Below are positions 21,026 to 32,083 of a DNA stretch of 64,000 nt, piece by piece; within the stretch, counting starts at the first letter, position 1; every line of letters begins with the position of its first letter. The DNA comes from Amblyomma americanum (Eukaryota > Arthropoda > Arachnida > Ixodida > Ixodidae). The notes beneath the pieces are model-generated. The model was not told the origin of the DNA. It searched no databases and saw nothing but the letters and a program-made list of their open reading frames with translations. The stretch lies in contig NC_135500.1 of NCBI RefSeq assembly GCF_052857255.1, forward strand, positions 48,262,272-48,326,271, written 5' to 3'. A program made the position numbers and the translations under genes.

Positions 21026-21860
21026 GATGGACACTGAAACGTTGAACACGCTCAAAAGGCAGGCCCCTACCGATAAACAGGTGGAGGCTGAGCAGAACGA
21101 GCCGAAGAGGAGGCAGGTTTCCTCGGAGGTGCTCAGGTCCGCTTTCAAGGCTAGAGCGGACCTCTTAACGCAGCTGAAAGAGCGCATGGACGCTAGAATG
21201 AATGCCCTCGATAATCGGCTAGAAGCCAGGGTCCCTACCCTAGAGACCAAATTGGAGCACTTAGTTGTATACAAGAAAGGAAGATTTGACGAGCTCACGC
21301 AGCACATTTGTCAGAAACTCGGAATTCAAGATGGCGCGCAACAAACGCCCACAACAAATTATGGTGTGGCAATGGAACTTCAGGGGGTTGGTAGGAAGAA
21401 AAGCAACTTGCACCTGCACATTCCAAATATTGAGATGAAGCCCGATATTATAGCGCTCCAAGAAAACAGGGAGCTAGTTTCTCTAGCTAGTTATAAAGCA
21501 CATCCTCAATTAGGCGTGGCGGAGAAGTGGGATTTACTCACCAACATCCTAGTTCACAGGAATATCACAGCGATCCAGCATGACATAGAAGGCGCCAAAG
21601 CGGATTCCACGCTAGTAGAGGTGGTTCCTAGAAAAAAATGGGAACCAAACGTCTTCATCCTTAACGTATACAGCACCCCTAAGGACAGGAACTCGGGTGT
21701 CCTGGACATCCTCAAGCGCGCGGTAAAGCTTGTGGGTAGGCTGCAGCTTGTCTTCTCTGGAGTCTTCAACGTGCGACATCCGGCGTGCGGAATCCTAAAC
21801 GCGACCCGAAGGGCGCGAAGCTGTGGGAAATCATTCAAGGCCTGGTCTCAACCATCTTGA
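21026..21860 (+). pseudogene. LINE ORF2 N-terminus: coiled coil and endonuclease
   Basis: The frame is open from 20910. A natural start is ATG 21026 (MDTETLNTLKRQAPTDKQ). Residues about 30-80 form a heptad-rich segment (FKARADLLTQLKERMDARMN, then NRLEARVPTLETKLEHL). From about 21370 comes an EEP endonuclease: DIIALQENREL, VEVVPRKKWEPNVFILNVYS and a late catalytic block, VFSGVFNVRHPAC, in which the expected D of GDFN is replaced. The frame shifts near 21790, and the domain ends in another frame with THE SHDLTLT-like and LGSNDYVVAVTL segments to about 22020. Its role would be nicking of target DNA. Confidence 0.8.
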
Positions 21861-22739
21861 ACTACCCACAAGAACCAACCCGAACAGGCAATAGCGTTAA
21901 TAAAGAAACGAGCCACGACCTCACGTTGACGAAGAACATTCAGAGGGCTGAGTTGTTCAATACTGGAGTGCCATTGGGCAGCAACGACTATGTGGTCGCT
22001 GTTACCTTAGACACGGCTCAACAAAAACGCAGAACGACCCGGTTATTTGGGATAGATTCCGCACCATAAGAGAGACGCGGGCAGGTGGTGGCATCCCCCA
22101 TCTGGACGCCTCGGTAATCGATCTCAAGCGAAACGCAGAGTGCGCCACGGGACAGGTGGACACCACCGAAGAGCACCCTGCGGCAGAGAAACGGCTCATG
22201 AAATTGTGGGAGGAGCACGCGTCCCTGTTGGCCAGGTGGAAGTCGGGCAAGCATAATAGAAGGCTGAGACTCCGCATTCCTAGGTTGGAAAGGGAGATTG
22301 ATGATCACGCCAATGAGCTCAACAGGTTACAGTGGTGGCAGATATGTGACGGATTAAATGGCAACTAGGAAATAGGAAATTGTGGCTTCTGCTGCGGCGC
22401 CTCATTGACCCAACTCAGACTAAGTCCGCGGCTCGGACGTGCCTGAGCCGGATTGTAGATCAGTACAATGGCACGGACGAAGAACTACTGAACGACTTGA
22501 AGGATAAATACCTCTACACAACACAGGTGGGAACGCAGTCGCGGTGTATACGGGGCGGAAAATGCGGCACTAGACACGGACATCACTGCCACGGAACTGA
22601 TGCCTGCGATAGGGAGATTTCGAACGTCCTCGGCCGCGGGGCCGGACGGAATAACTAACAAAATCCTCAGAAATCTGGATGACGATTCCGTTCAGGCGCT
22701 AAGAGACTACATGAAGAAGTGCTGAAAAGAAAAGAGCCT

Positions 22740-23755
22740 CCCGCCGGCATGGAGACATGCAAGGGTCACTTTGATATCGGAACAAAGCCAGAAGCTGAAC
22801 ATCGAGAATCTTCGACCTATCTCCCTCAGTTCGTGTCTGGGTAAGCTCATGGAGCACGTGTTTCTCACGCGTTTGCAGAGCTACGCAGAGATCCATCGCC
22901 TCATGCCGCACACGATGATAGGATTTAGGCCGCACCTGTCCCCGCAAGACGTAATGCTGCCACTCTGTAGGGAAATCGTAGACCCGGGGAACAGCCACGG
23001 TACGTGGGCCATCCTAGAGTCGGATTTATAGAAAGCGTTTGATAACGTCTCGCACGAGGCTATACTCGCCAACCTCTCAAAACTAAACATAGGGCGACAC
23101 ATTCGCGCGTACATAAGAGATCTTTTGTCTAACAGGGAAACGCAGCTAACTATAGGGGAACTGAAATCGGAAAACAGACCACTGGGAAATAAGGGTACCC
23201 CGCCGGGGTCAGTTTTATCGCTCTTCTTATTCAACACTGCGCCGATCACGCTCCCTAGAAAACTTGACGGCATAGAGGGTATTAGACATTCCCTATATGC
23301 TGATGACGTCACGATTTGGATGAGTCACGGATCGGACGGGCAGATCGAGGGCCCCTACAAGAGGTGGCGGACGTCGTAGACGCCCACGCCCGTTGGGCAG
23401 GACTGGAATGCTCCCCACAAAAGTCGCAACTGCTGGTCATCCGTAATAACGGATGGCTCTGCAAAACTGAGCCGAATAGGATGCAACTGAAAATCCAAGG
23501 CAACGAAATTCCGCAAGTAGACATGCTACCGGTGCTTGGAATGCTTATACAATCCAACAGATCCAACATAGGAACGCTGGACAGGTTGACGACCTCGGTC
23601 CAGCAAGCCATAAGGCTCATTAAGCGCGTGGCGACTTGGCGACAGGGCATGAGAGAGCGCGACACATGTCGGCTCATTCAGGCTTTTGTCCTCAGTCGGC
23701 TCGTGTACGCCACCCCTTACCTGCATCTCAAGAGAGCAGATCGAGAGTGAAAAGC
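22740..23755 (+). pseudogene. LINE reverse-transcriptase domain
   Basis: Motifs in order: PPAWRHARVTLI near 22741, NLRPISLSSCLGKLMEHVF near 22810, MIGFRPHLSPQDVML near 22915, KAFDNVSHEAIL after an in-frame stop near 23030, GTPPGSVLSLFLFN near 23196, and the catalytic YADD at 23295-23306 within HSLYADDVTIWMSH. Thumb sequence follows to about 23755. The polymerase box itself is intact, but the stop before KAFD and later frameshifts prevent a full protein. Confidence 0.85.
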
Positions 23756-24099
23756 GGAACTGCCTGATAAGGCAGGCGTACAAGGCGGCTCTCGGCCTCC
23801 CCAGAAACACGTCCACCGCAAGACTTCTGTCTATTGGGGTCCACAACACCCTTGAAGAGCTCACTGAGGCACAACTTACATCACAAGAGCAGCGGTTCAG
23901 GTAGACAGATGCGAGGTTCTACATTTTGCGAAGCTTAGGTATACAGGGCGAGGACCCTTCAGGCCAGGTGATTATACCTACACAGATGCACGAACGCATT
24001 CGGGTCAAACCTGTCCCCAAGAATATGCAAGCGGACCATCACGAAAACCGGAGGAGGGCCAGGGCGAAGACGTTAAGCAAACAGTATTGAGGGGACGAT

Positions 24100-24760
24100 A
24101 GTGCCGTGTATGTTGATGCGGCACGTTATAACATTACAGGCAAAGACGCTTTCGCTGTGAGCACGGTGAGCATCACCCGCAGGGTAGCGGCTACTGTGGT
24201 CACGAACCGAGTTTAAGAGGCCGAAGAGGCTGCAATAGCACTAGGGATCGTTCAGGAAGGCACCAGCACAATTCTCGGCGATTCCAACACGGCCCTTCGC
24301 AACTTCGCGAGGAGGCGTATCTTCGCCACTGAATACGAAATTATTCGTACGATGCCAAAAGATAGGAAGGAAGTAGATGTGGTGTGGGTTTCGACCCACG
24401 CGGGCCTTCCAGGGAACGAGGCCGCTCACCAGTATGCTCGAGGTTTTGTCTGCCGAGCCGGTGAGGGGGTCTCGGATTCGAATGTCCCCAGGGGCGAGAC
24501 GTCAATTACATATCAGGCCATAACCAATTAGTACAGGGAGCTTATAGCGAGCCTGCCTCCTCCGCACGTTTCGCTTAGCCGCGAACAGGCCACCACGTAG
24601 AGGCGGCTGCAAACGCGGTCGCAGCCAAACCCGTGGACGTATTCTAATATATTTCCTAATTTGGTAAATCCGTGTTGTCAGCTGTGTGGTGAGCCTGCCA
24701 CCTTAGACCACATAATCCGGGACTGCACGGAGGATCCGCCTCCAGCATATCTAGTCACAT
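24100..24760 (+). pseudogene. LINE RNase H and C-terminal Cys-His region
   Basis: AVYVDAARYNITG near 24105 would be the first RNase H strand, with ILGDSNTALRNF near 24275 and STHAGLPGNEAAHQYARG near 24391 as later active-site blocks. A CCQLCGEPATLDHIIRDC segment at about 24677-24728 is the CCHC-like motif found at the end of I-like LINE proteins. Internal stops occur. Confidence 0.75.
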
Positions 24761-25952
24761 CTCCCACGCTTGAAAAGTAGGAAGCTGTTCTCGCCAGCCC
24801 GGACCCGGATGTTCAGTCCCGGGCCACGGCAAGAGCGCAGGAGGTCGCCGACAGACTTTAACTGCCGGCCACCTGGAGCGCCTGAAGTGACCAAAGAATA
24901 TCGCCAGCTTCCTTACAGTAAAGCTCTCTCTCTCTCTCTCAGGACTTTCGCGCGGCCATGCGAATTTGTAGAACTTGAGGTCAAGCTTATACGCAGCTGA
25001 ATAATCCTTGATATAACAGACAAAGAACTGCAGCAAATAGTCATCTTGGAATCAATCCAATGCCAAAACAGTCGAAATCTGTCGTGCTAAGGAACATGGT
25101 CAAGAGCAGTTCGCGCAGATCCAAGCAGCAACCGTCTCGTATTTTGCGTCAGAAACAGCACACACGCGGTAAAAGCAAAGACGACCACATGCTCAAGATG
25201 TGGCTTACAACAGCACAAAACCGGAAGGTGTTCCGCATTATGGTGGTATTGCAACAAATGTAACGGCCGAAATAATTCTGCGAGTGTGTGTCGCACGCCC
25301 CACTCGAAATCGCCGCCAGAAGGACGGTGCATACAAGTGGAAATCGCCGACGACGAAGAATATTTTCTTCAAACGTTGCAAGTTCATGCAGTCGTCAGCG
25401 ACGAGCCCCGGTCAGCAATGGTAAATGTCGCCGGTGTCTCAGTGAAATGTAGGACAGACGCCGAACCCAAATGTTGTGTCATGCCTGAAACGATGTTTCG
25501 AAAGGTATCAGCAGCGCCAGCGCAAAATTGCTCGGCTAGGTTACGTACGTTTTTTGGCCTCACAGAAAAGGATATCGCGAAGATGAAGCTTCTCTTCTCT
25601 AACAAGACGCAAAGTACAGAAGCTACGTTCTTCGTTGTTCTTCAAGATTTGCCAGTTACTTTTAGCGGAGATGCCACTGAGCGATTGGGCTTGATACAGC
25701 GCATAAATGCGGTCGACGCGGAAGGCTGCCAGGGTTGCATAAAGGAATTTGAAGATGTCTTTCAAGGCCTAGGAAAAATTAGGGGCGTAACCTATCACCT
25801 ACAGCTTAGGCGCGAAGCACGAGCCACAGTAAAACCAGCAAGAAAAATTGCTGCTGCGCTTCAAGAGCCCGTGAAAGCAAAACTATATAGATGACATAAA
25901 ACACGACGGCGTCATTGCAACGATGACAGAGCCGTGCTCTTGGTCCAGCTAG

Positions 25953-26345
25953 ATGGTTTTAGCGCTGAAAAATGGAAAGGTGCGCATATACTTGGACCCT
26001 TCAGATTTAAACAAGGCCATTCTACGAGAACACTACCATATGCCTACTTTGGAAGACGCACTACCGCGGCTTCAAGGAGTCAAATATTTTTCCGCCGTCG
26101 ATGCGGCGTCAGGGTTTTGGCAAATCACCCCTGATAAAGAAATTTGGAGTGTTTGCACCATGAGCACTCCCTTCGGAAGATACAGGTTTCTGCGGATGCC
26201 ATTCAGCATCACATCGGCACCAGAGGTTATTCAACGCACAATGCACGAGATGGTTGGAGGGTTGCTAGACGCAGCTGTCTTGGTGGATGACATATTGGTC
26301 TGTGGGAATTCAAGGAAAGAGTGCAACAGAAACCTCGCCGTCTAG
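25953..26345 (+). pseudogene. Gypsy G1 reverse transcriptase fragment
   Basis: An open frame of 130 codons holds the fingers and palm: VRIYLDPSDLNKAILREHY, YFSAVDAASGFWQI, FGRYRFLRMPFSITSAPEV and the catalytic VLVDDILVCG. The usual YVDD reads LVDD. It ends at a stop near 26343, exactly where non-Gypsy sequence begins, so the thumb and RNase H are gone. Confidence 0.85.
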
Positions 26346-26745
26346 CCTAAACGCTACAGACACCTAAAGTGCAGTGAGGCGAAGGCCTTTAGCGCGGTGT
26401 TACTGCTAATGTCGTTGATGTGTGGTGAAGATGTTGTTTAAACGCTGACTACAAAGAGCGTTTAGGCGGCATCCTTCCAGATCGGCGCTCAGAAGACGTC
26501 TGGATTGGGACGCGACAGCATTTTTAGGCGTTGCCAAGGAGTCCACAGAACGCTACCGCCCATTCGGCGCTACGCCTTGCCCATTGGACAATTTAAAGAT
26601 AGGAAATGACGCCTGTCTCACATTTCGGTGTACACGCGAACCACGCCGTAAGCGAAGGAAAAGGCTTTGATTAGTTTCTGGGCGTAACGGGCGCCGGACA
26701 GATCCCCGCCCGCGAGTATAAGCCTTTAAATGCTTTCGCCTTAAT
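26345..26745. other. Foreign or scrambled insert in Gypsy G1 pol
   Basis: This segment separates the RT and integrase pieces and has no Gypsy coding homology. It starts with gcctaaacgct (26345-26355), whose 11-bp inverted partner agcgtttaggc lies at 26457-26467. A 60-bp piece at about 26597-26660 resembles the tick SINE 3' body (TAGGAAATGACGC.. TGTCTCACAT.. CACGCCGTAAGCGAAGG). It may be a small DNA-transposon remnant plus SINE scrap; no complete element is resolved. Confidence 0.4.
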
Positions 26746-26759
26746 ACCTCATACTAGAG

Positions 26760-27600
26760 GATGCTTACGCTTTTTTATCCGTGATTCGCAACCTTAATCG
26801 GACCCACCCTGCTGCTGTAATCAATGCAAGTGCAGAAATATTTGCGACGCATGGCATCCCAGCCAAGTTGTGTAGTGACAACGGTCCTCCTTTCAGCAGT
26901 GCAAACTTCCAATTTTTTACGAGCCAGTTCAACATCAACCACGCCACGTCTAGCGCATACTATCCGCGGGGCAACGGGTTGGCAGAATGCGCCGTTCAAG
27001 AAGCTAAAAAGCTGCTCAACAAATGCCCGTTTTCCTCCCTTGAATTTTATAGTGCGTTGTTGGAATAGAGGAACACTCCAAGGGTTGAAAGACTGCAATC
27101 CCGGGCTGAAAGGCTAAAGGGCCGTCACATAAGAACACGACTTCCGGTTATCTACTGTAACTCTAAGACGATCCCCACTGATGCCGTTCAACAGCGACTA
27201 CAAGAAATAAGACACAAACAGTGTTGCTACTACAACAGAACGACACGCAATATTCGAGGCCTTCGCACTGGGAACCGTGTGTCTGTGTACGACACACGCA
27301 GCAAAACATGGGCTCCCGCCAGCAGGACCAGCGCAATCCTACGTCGTGGCTACAGACAGCGGACAGCAATTACGCCGCACGAGAGAGCATTTGAGGGCCA
27401 CAGAACCCGTAGCGCATGTCTTTCCATCTCAAGCAGAGCATCCAGTGCATGTCCCTTCAAGTAGCCCCCCAAGGAAGCAATTCATGGCGCTCTACGAAGC
27501 AGTGAACGCATACACCGAGAACCGCAGCATTATTCACTGCCAGAAAGTAAAACTGAACAAAGCAAGCTTGGTTTGCAGAAGTTCATAATTTTCCTCTTAT
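26760..27600 (+). pseudogene. Gypsy G1 integrase
   Basis: The catalytic core reads IFATHGIPAKLCSDNGPPFS, then SSAYYPRGNGLAECAVQEAK and LEFYSALLE. The DNG and E positions of the DDE triad are visible, while the first D was not located. The C-terminal part (27277-27588) includes SYVVATDSGQQLRRTREHLR. A stop near 27066 and a frameshift break it. Confidence 0.8.
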
Positions 27601-27624
27601 TTTTTCTTTCCAAAGAAGGGAAGG

Positions 27625-27746
27625 TGTGACAGAGCAAGATGTCACGCTGCGCATTTATCCTGCGCAGACCGCTTATCGCACGCGTCCTTAAATACAGCTG
27701 CGTTGCTGAATAAAACGTGTTTTCCATGCTGCTCGTCTCGTTTACA
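27625..27746 (+). mobile_element. Gypsy G1, 3' LTR
   Basis: A 122-bp LTR starting TGTGACAGAGCAAGATG directly after a polypurine tract and ending CTCGTCTCGTTTACA. It pairs with 18133-18253. The first 20 bp differ strongly from the 5' copy, while the AATAAA-containing half is well kept. Confidence 0.9.
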
Positions 27747-28600
27747 CTTTTAATTTTTAAACATGGCTTCCTTTCGTTTTGTTTGATCAGTTTGTTGTCT
27801 TCCTCGAGCCTGCACGCGATTTCAAATTCGCTACACGCCCGTGGCGACAGAAACGCAACCTTGACGCCGCTTACTTACATAAACTCCACTCGAGCCCGTG
27901 TCGCACTGGCGGACCGGCGTCTTCCAGATAGTGAACGAGACGCTGCTGGTCAGTGTACGAGCTTTGCCGTTTCGCTAAGTCGCTAGCGCTTATCGGTCGC
28001 AGAAAATCGTCTTCTTCCGGCGGCTTGTGGACGGGGGCTCGTGATAGTGACAGCGCCGGGCTCCTCCCGCAGCGGCGAAATTCTGTCGGTCGGACTCGAC
28101 GCTGCAGTGGCGCGTGAGCTGATCCGTTCGAGTGCTGCGCACGCTTAATCTCTCCGCGTGCTGCTCGTGCCCATTGAGCTCGATTCCACGCGGGCGCTGC
28201 GGGTGCGAGAAGATGTCCATTGGCTGCACAGTGCGGCGATTATGTTCAGTAGTGGGCGGTTTTAGCGATGACCGCGGAGGCACAGTTGCCTGAAGGCGGG
28301 GAAGCGTCATGCTTCTCTCGAGGGCTTTGCTCAAATGACGCATTCGCTTACAGGCGTGTGTGCTGTCGGCAGTAATATACGAATGTGGCGGCAATCGTTC
28401 AATGCAGGCGAAATATCGGTGCAGTATCGGGGGCTGCAGTAGTCATTAGAAAATAATACTAATTGACCTTCGCCTGCCGCTGAAGGAGAGCGCCGGCAGG
28501 CCCTCAATACATGTGCACCTACTCGATCGACGCCTTTTAAATAGGCAACGCGTGCATCTACGAAGGAGAATGTGGCAGACGCCAGTCCGCATATGAACTA
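27747..28600. other. Unassigned stretch after Gypsy G1
   Basis: Moderately GC-rich, no supported coding sequence and no match to other repeats in the window. Confidence 0.5.
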
Positions 28601-28822
28601 GCCTTGTTTCGTACACATGCAGTAGCGGTACAGCTCGGGAGATTACATTCCAAGAGCTGTAGACCCCGGATGGTGCGCAATAGCGTTGCGTGCCCCATCG
28701 ATGCACGTGAGCCTTGCGTCGTACACATGCGTTAGCAGTACGGCTCGGCAGATTACAGTAGACGGACGGTAGACCCCGGGCGGTCGCGCAATAGCGTTAC
28801 GTGCCCCATCTGTGCACATCAA
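28601..28822. repeat. 110-bp direct duplication
   Basis: Two tandem copies begin gccttg at 28601 and 28711. They share CGTACACATGC, CTCGG.AGATTACA, GTAGACCCCGG and GCGCAATAGCGTT blocks, with about 15-20% divergence. No coding role is seen. They lie about 220 bp before the truncated PLE and may be unrelated to it. Confidence 0.75.
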
Positions 28823-29044
28823 AGCTGTGGCGGTTTAGTGGTTTAAGTCGAATCTCCCAGTACTGTACTCAGTGTGGAAAAATTGGAGGACGCTTAAGCT
28901 TCGCCTTTAAAGGTGCACTAAAGAGGAATCTGAACTCGTCTTTTTACAGCGCGAACTCTATATACACGTTCCAGGCAATCTTGGAGACTTCGAATTATTA
29001 TCCTGTGCGTTCGATTGCCCTAATTAAATCGGATTACCTTAGAT

Positions 29045-29806
29045 GTGTGTTCGCTGTACACTAACATACCCCACGAGGATGGTATTCAATCCGTAAAACA
29101 AGTCTATGAGACTTTATGCATTAACGATCGTGTCGATGGCGGAACCCTTGATGCTTTGCTGAAATTAATCCTTGAGCTTAACAATTTTGAATTTAATAAC
29201 TATCATTATGTTCAAATCAGAGGTACGTCGATGGGTACAAAAATCGGTCCTAATTATGCGAATATATTCATGGGTGTATTAGAAAACAACTTCTTGTCCG
29301 GTCACTCACTCAAGCCTTTTTATTATAAAAGCTACATAGACGACATATTCCTAATTTGGGAGCATGGCGAGCCTGAACTCCTTTCTTTCATCACTGCTTT
29401 TAATCACGTACATAATTCAATATCATTTTCGCACGCTTACTCAGCTGAGCGTATTAACTTTTTGGATGTGACAGTACTCCTTCGTGATGGCAAACTAGTC
29501 ACGACGCTCTACAAGAAACCCACTGACAGACACCGGTACCTTCACTTCCATAGTAGCCACGTAAAGCACTGCAAGACCAGGATTCCCTACGGCCAAGCAC
29601 TCCGCTACAAACGGATCTGCTCTGAACAATCTGATTTCAACCATAACTGCATGGCCCTGAAAAAGGCATTAACACAACAAAAGTACCCCGCTTCTCTAAT
29701 CGACGACGCGTTTGCACGTGCGGACCAGCTTGACCGAAGAGCTCTCTTGGACACATCCCATCGCCCTAACTTAGTTCAGCAAACCAACTTGATTCTGACT
29801 CATTAA
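29045..29806 (+). pseudogene. PLE reverse transcriptase, C-terminal two thirds
   Basis: The 253-codon frame shows PLE RT hallmarks: CSLYTNIPHEDGI at the start, then IRGTSMGTKIGPNYANIFMG, the catalytic YKSYIDDIFLIW (about 29325-29360), FSHAYSAERINFLDVTV, and LYKKPTDRHRYLHFHSSH. It ends at TAA near 29804. The N-terminal third is missing through truncation, and the ATG at 29045 is just an internal Met or chance start. The IDD catalytic pair looks intact. Confidence 0.88.
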
Positions 29807-29934
29807 GCTTCTATTCCTAACGTCACCGACATTCTTCGCAAACATCATACATCATCGGACAAAGCCAACGCCTTAAACTTATATTCCCAGACCCACCCAG
29901 AGTAGCCTACAGACGGTCAAAAAATCTACGAGAC

Positions 29935-30366
29935 TTGCTGACTTCTTCAAGAATTTCACAGCATGTCTCGGAAGGCTGCCGCCCATGTAATAAGCCAAGA
30001 TGCAGAATCTGCGCACATATGACTACCTCAGCAACAGTTACCAGCACCGCGTCTAACTATCAGATGAGAATTAATGGCACTTTTTGCTGCGACCCTTCAA
30101 ACGTAATCTATCTGTTGGAGTGCTCTGTGTGCAACAAGCAGTACATAGGGCAAACCGAAACTGCATTCCGTTTACGCTTCAATAACCACAGAGCTCACTG
30201 TACCTCTCTCCCCAACCTTCCGCTATCTAAACACGTCCGAATTCCCGATCACTCATTCGACAAAATAAGAGTCACCATTTTACAATCAGGGGTAGGACAC
30301 ATCACGATAGAGAAACCCGTGAGTCATATCTCATTTACAAATCTGATACTGTTTCTGCTGGTTTAA
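29935..30366 (+). pseudogene. PLE GIY-YIG endonuclease domain
   Basis: A 143-codon frame opens with a Cys-rich linker (CRPCNKPRCRICAH), then the nuclease: SNVIYLLECSVCNKQYIGQT gives the GIY-like IYL and the YIG motif, with R and H further on (FRLRFNNHRAH). It ends at TAA near 30364 without the full C-terminal helix region. In PLEs this enzyme nicks the target DNA for priming. Confidence 0.85.
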
Positions 30367-30588
30367 ACGAAAATCCTGGTGTACTATCTTGTCTGCCCCG
30401 CTAACAATTTTGCTGACCACGTGTGTGTGCCACGTTTTAAATTACCGCTTTTTTCTGTATCTTTCAATGTCATTCTTGATTATATCCACGCATTCACATG
30501 ATTTCGGTACTTTGTTCCTAGTCGTGATAAGGTTTTGATATCCTGAGAGTTGCTGGCTTAAAAGCCTCCCGCCAACAACGATATTGTT

Positions 30589-30635
30589 CACTCTGACGAA
30601 GGCCGGACCCCGGCCGAAACGCTAGTAATAAAGTG
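30589..30635 (+). ncRNA. Hammerhead-ribozyme-like core at PLE 3' end
   Basis: CTGACGA (30593-30599) is followed after one A by a perfect 6-bp stem, GGCCGG (30601-30606) and CCGGCC (30610-30615) with loop ACC, and then GAAAC (30616-30620). This order matches the conserved hammerhead core CUGANGA, stem II, GAAA. CACT (30589-30592) and AGTG (30632-30635) could give a short stem I. Stem III and the cleavage triplet are not clear. Hammerhead motifs are known in PLEs. Activity is not shown by the sequence. Confidence 0.45.
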
Positions 30636-30664
30636 CTTTTCGCCTGTGCCCTCTTCTTATAAAC

Positions 30665-31070
<406 letters not shown>

Positions 31071-31591
31071 AAACCATAGCCAATGTTTTCGCTCTTGGCC
31101 AACGCCGCCGACGCCGACGACACCAGCTTTTCTGCGACACGGGGCCCTTAACGCTGTCGCGGTAAAAACGTATTGGAGGGCTCCGTATTAAGATATTTTT
31201 TTCGGTATGTGTTCCGTCAATACGTCTACAGCGGTAACTACGACCATATGGCAAAGGTAGCAAGGCAAGCGCGAGAACGGTAGGAACTGCACTGGGTTAC
31301 CATATTGGTCATACCAGCCGTACGCCCATGCTAAGAATGTCTCTTCTAGCGTAGACAGCCCCAGTAGTCATTCCACTAATTACGATTCTAAATATTTTAT
31401 CGACTTGTACTCATTTCTCTCAAATCTTCGCACTGCCTACAAGATGCACTAGTCATTCCGAAAACACACTTGACCTTATCGTAACAACGTGCCCCGAATC
31501 AATTTCAAGCCCCCGCATTTTACCCGGCTTTAGCGACCATTAACTCCTTGTATTTACGCTGGAATTTCCTGTTCCCATTGCTCACAGAAAA

Positions 31592-32029
31592 GTGAAGACT
31601 GTTGGGAACTACAGCCGAGGAAATTACGAAACAATTAATCTTGCGTTATCGTCTTTTTGTTACGAATTTGTGCTCAATTTTGAACATCGCAGCGTACAAC
31701 TAAGCTGCGATTCGTTCAAAAACAAAGTAGCCGAGCTCATCAACAAGCACATGCCTTCAAGAGTAATTAAATTCACCAAATCACCACGATATAACAAAGC
31801 TCTTGGAAGACTAGCCAATAAAACGAAGCGTTTGTACCACCTAGCTAAAACCTCAAAATTATCAGAGCGACGGTATGCCTATGGCAAGGCAAATGCTACT
31901 TACACTCGCGCCTTACGCGAATCCAAACACTATTTCTTTAAACGCACCCTCCCCAATTTGCTACGTCCTAATTCTCAACTGTACTGGCGGATGCTAAAAG
32001 GCCCTGAGAGCGATAGCATGATTATATGA
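31592..32029 (+). pseudogene. LINE ORF2 linker between endonuclease and RT
   Basis: 145-codon frame with YNKALGRLANKTKRLYHLAK and YTRALRESKHYFFKRTLPN, the basic helical linker typical of Jockey/CR1 ORF2 between endonuclease and RT. It ends at a stop near 32027. Confidence 0.7.
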
Positions 32030-32083
32030 CAACCTCTTCTCCAGTCATACAGACGTCATAAGCCCAATTTCAACATATACTCG

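Larger units (their letters stand above)
20880..24940 (+). mobile_element. Non-LTR retrotransposon ORF2 body with (CT)n tail
   Basis: Contains in order a possible 5' leader, a coiled-coil N-terminus, an AP-endonuclease-like domain, reverse transcriptase, RNase H, a Cys-His region and a (CT)n 3' tail (24924-24940). The layout is that of I-like LINEs with RNase H. All parts are recognisable although several stops interrupt the frame, so it is younger than the LINE remnants at 5, 9 and 11 kb. After its tail the Gypsy G1 gag resumes, which places it inside that element. Confidence 0.85.
18254..27624 (+). mobile_element. Gypsy G1 internal region, gag-pol, broken and nested
   Basis: Gag begins about 18396 (MSSTPLPPPKPLGATGDV). 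After a frameshift near 18620 it continues with NLTFNEFWFVCRNQRHGES, and is cut near 18975. Foreign LINE and repeat sequence fills about 18975-24940. Gag resumes with zinc knuckles at about 25190-25285 (CSRCG, then CNKCNGRNN). A protease-like region with no DTG (25290-25560) is followed by RT at 25953-26345, with the VDD box at 26283-26291. About 400 bp of non-Gypsy sequence (26345-26745) replaces RNase H. Integrase remains at 26760-27590 (SDNG near 26874, NGLAECAVQEAKK). A polypurine tract ccaaagaagggaagg ends at 27624. Confidence 0.9.
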
